Assembly (NCBI RefSeq): GCF_901709675.1
Contig: NC_051087.1
Span: 4,793,001-4,857,000, forward strand
Origin: Syngnathus acus
Taxonomy: Eukaryota > Chordata > Actinopteri > Syngnathiformes > Syngnathidae
Reading direction: 5' to 3'
DNA: 64,000 bases
Translations under genes and position numbers: made by a program
Shown here: positions 61,010-64,000 of the stretch, piece by piece
Layout: the number at the start of each line of letters is the position of its first letter
Position numbering within the stretch: position 1 is the stretch's first letter
The notes under the pieces: generated by a model
Told to the model about the DNA's origin: nothing
Databases searched by the model: none
The model's input: only the letters and a program-made list of their open reading frames with translations

Positions 61010-61200
61010 TATGGCTTTGTGTGTGTGCGTGTGTGTGTGTGAGTCAGGGCTAAGAGGCAAAGCGTTGCGGCAGTGTTTGATAGCAGTCTCTGTGGCAAGC
61101 TTCAAACAAGATGTCGCTCTACTTTTGTAAGAAGCCTACACACACAAGCACACAGACCCACACACAGACATAAGCACACACACAAGCCTGCCCACGTATA
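61010..61200. repeat. GT- and CA-rich compound repeats
   Basis: A (GT)n run near 61018-61041 and interrupted CA repeats (acacacacaagcacacagac) near 61138-61195. Confidence 0.6.
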
Positions 61201-63384
61201 TGACACACACTTACACCACTTAGTCTGCTTCTGAGCTAACTCTGGGATTTCGAGCTGCGACAGGACCACCATGAAACACCTTCGAGCTTCCCATTTGCAA
61301 CATGGTTGTGTTAACTCATGATGGAGAAGTGGTTGAGCCCCCTGCTGCTAACCAAAACAGCAGCCCCTAAACAGTCTCACAGTTATTTCCTGTATGGAGA
61401 TTTACTGCATGGTGTGAACAGGTTATCCATCCCTCAACAGTTGGCTAAATAATGACAGCAAATATGGTATATACTTAAATTCCCCTCCTCCATTCTTCAT
61501 ATAATGTTTGTACTTAATTACACTACATACAAGGTTTTAATACGACGCACTCCTTCAACTGTAGTGGCACAAGTAGTCGGCTCACTCTTGTGTGCAAGAG
61601 TACATTCATTCCCTGAGAAAAAGAAATAGATAAGTGATAATATTGTCTTTGTCATGAACACACATTTCAACTGTGCCAAGAGTGGCTTGCTCTTTCTTTT
61701 CTAGTGCATCACTTCCCCAAACAAATTTATCACAAGTGTTTCACAAGACATTTGATCAGCTCTGTGTTGTGTGTGTTGGCTGCACGCTCCGACTCTTAAC
61801 ACGAGTACGGCGATGAGCGATTTGATCAGGACAAAGATATTTGAGAGCGCAGAACAAAGTAAAAGAAGCAACTATGCGGGGCCAAACTAAGAACCCTGAG
61901 GGACACTCACTTTTGAGATGCTATTGTACGTAGCCAACTTGACAATTGAATACATGGGAAAATTGTGCCAAGAAAAACAGCTGCTCTGTGATGGCCACAT
62001 CTTTACATCTGTGTGCAGTGTGTTCTAATGCTATATTGTTTTTTTCGGGTTGTGTTTTGGAGGTTGGGGTGAGACCATATTTCTTATTCACAAAGATAAA
62101 TATGATGCTTTCAGAGGGTGTGTTGTTGTGAGATTTCTGGCAAGCAGATGTTAGTGATGAATAAAGAAAGAAAGAGAATATTCAAGTGGATTATGATGGA
62201 AAGCTAAAGAGAGACCAAGCACAAGATCACACACACATTCGGGAAGAAAGATCAAATAATGATTTTTGGGGGGTGGTGAGAAAGCAAGCTCCTCGAGCTC
62301 ATCATTTGGGAAGTAGCGAACGAGAGAGAGGACGATTCCAGGTCAAGGCAGGCAGTCAGAGGTCACTCAAGGTCATTTGAACTTCCATGACAAACAAGAA
62401 AAAACACTCTAAAAGCCAAAACATTTGTACGAGCAAAATGTTATGGGAAAATATTCCTGAAAAGACAAAGAGGACAAATGGAATGAAGTAGTATTGACAG
62501 TGTAGGAACCAATTTTTACAGGAGAGGTAAGAAAAATGTCCCAGGCATCGAGCAACACCTGAAATTAGTCTATTATTTTGCAAAAATAAAATATTCGCCC
62601 TGGCATCAATCCAAACTTATCACCGAATTGAGTTCTGGCCTTACAATAAATATGAAGTCATTTTGGATTTTCTCACCTTAACATCCTTCACTCTTTTTAA
62701 CCTTTTAAACACATGTGAGAGTGCTTAAAAGTCTCATGCCAGCCGTTCTTGAGAAGGAATCTACTGTCGATTTCACTCTGTTTTCATCAGACAGCGCTTT
62801 GTGTTTTGGCAGCGGGAGAGAAGCCAAGCACATTTCTCTGAGTCATCAGAAAGGGGGGGGGGTGAAGAGGAGGAGAAGAAGGAGGAGAAGCATTAGGTGG
62901 CAAGTCAGGAGTTTCCCTCAAGTTATTTGCAGGCGAAAGCCTTCGCAGCGCACCAACCAGAAAATCATCCACTATTGTTTCAGCGCTGCTGGCAAAGTGA
63001 GCCTTCCTGAAACTTAGTAAACACACACTGGGGGTGGTGGGTGCGGGGGTTGTGCCAGAACACGAAAACAAGAGAGCGCTGTAGAGTGAAAGGTTTTGAA
63101 GGACTTTCGCAGAATCTGCATATACCAGACTTTTTATCGTCGGCCATTTTGGCTTCCTTCAGATGGCCGTTATGACAGTGACACCAAATAAATGTTTAAT
63201 CCTCTCATATTAATACATATACACAACAATGGATGGATTAGTAGTTTTGAAATCAGAAATAATATTTTCTTCAATCACTGTTCAAAACAAAATATTTTTT
63301 GCAAAATCTCTACATTATTTTTATTGCACATGTAAATTAAAAATGTTGGCAGGATTTTAGCAAGGATCGTGCGAGTTGACATGA

Positions 63385-63445
63385 CTTGTTTTCGCGGGCC
63401 ATATAAAATGACATGGTGACCCGGACGGGCCTTGAGTTTGACACC
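63385..63445. mobile_element. hAT-type dispersed repeat fragment
   Basis: The stretch cgcgggccatataaaatgac, then gacccggacgggccttgagt and ttgacacc, matches a well-known abundant fish repeat ('gcgggccacataaaatga...gggccttgagtttgacacatg'). Confidence 0.6.
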
Positions 63446-64000
63446 ATCGTGGCCTATGAATAAAAATGACAATCTTGTTAGCTGGTGGCTTGTGAGATCT
63501 TTCTAATGTAAAACTTGTGCCTTGGCTCAAAAAGGTCAGGAAGCAGTCAGCTGATTGTTAGACAAACAGGGATTTGGTCGTAAGGAGACAAAGCGTCTTT
63601 TTGTGATTGAATCACATGGGAAGAGGATCATTCTGAAGATCCTCATGTACTTCTTAATGTGTTACATTCTACGTTGCATGTTATAATTCCCTGCTACAGA
63701 AAAGACAACATGAGACTCGAGCGTTCAAATTCATCTCAACTGACCGGAAGTGACCTTTTCTACAATAGCAAAGATCATCTGAACGGAACCAAAGTGTGAG
63801 CCTACCTCAAGTCATGTGACATTTTAGCATCAGCGCAGAAGCAAAAAAAAAATCAAGCCACTACTTGTAAGCTTATAATTTCTTGTGATGAACACCAATT
63901 ATACCCTCAAGGTGCTTAATCATATTCAAAAGCGTTTTCTCTTCTTGCGACCTCCCGTGATTGACAACAATCTCTCCGATATGCCTGCTCTCTTTTTTAC

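Larger units (their letters stand above)
46165..64000. other. 17.8 kb without a supported coding exon
   Basis: AT-rich sequence with microsatellites (GT at 46290-46316; poly-C at 48080 and 48969; AAT at 50144-50216; CA at 61010-61200), poly-A/T runs and dispersed repeats (50780-51230, 53641-53690, 60075-60142, 63385-63445). Open frames are all short, or sit on repeats. One splice-framed block (50476-50546, minus) is listed separately. It may be a long intron of the gene starting at 46111, or a regulatory gene desert. Confidence 0.5.

Overview
This window is vertebrate nuclear DNA, almost certainly a teleost fish. Genes are split into many short exons with GT-AG introns. Protein-level matches to human genes run exon by exon, and the intergenic DNA carries fish-type repeats (short inverted-repeat transposons, LINE tails, many microsatellites). 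Introns of about 70-1000 bp suggest a compact percomorph genome; a more exact placement is not supported. I rebuilt the gene models by hand from splice sites, reading phase and similarity to remembered vertebrate proteins.

Layout: (1) 1-13,674, minus: 5' two thirds of RHBDL3, an EF-hand rhomboid-like protein whose catalytic part lies beyond base 1. (2) 13,937-14,362, minus: an unrecognised candidate coding pair with a frame-breaking poly-G run. (3) 15,640-22,428, minus: complete RHOT1 (Miro1), 19 constitutive exons (619 aa) plus an alternative exon also known in mammals. (4) 23,273-25,288, plus: complete TEFM, head to head with RHOT1. (5) 26,277-29,264, minus: an unrecognised predicted GPI-anchored protein with three Ig-like domains that lack the usual disulfide, with near-identical introns between diverged domains; this is the most unusual gene here. 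(6) 32,939-37,455, minus: complete SUZ12, 16 exons. (7) 38,605-43,374, plus: complete UTP6, 19 exons, head to head with SUZ12. (8) 44,036-45,122, minus: a small predicted tail-anchored membrane protein, unrecognised. (9) 46,111-46,164, plus: a possible first coding exon; after it, about 18 kb to the right edge has no convincing coding exon, only repeats and a few splice-like sites.

The set UTP6-SUZ12-RHOT1-RHBDL3 keeps the order seen on human 17q11.2. TEFM and the Ig-like gene sit between SUZ12 and RHOT1, where human has LRRC37B. The conserved genes do not form one pathway: RHOT1 and TEFM act on mitochondria (transport; mtDNA transcription elongation), SUZ12 in Polycomb repression, UTP6 in ribosome biogenesis. 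Two pairs (RHOT1/TEFM and SUZ12/UTP6) have divergent promoters.
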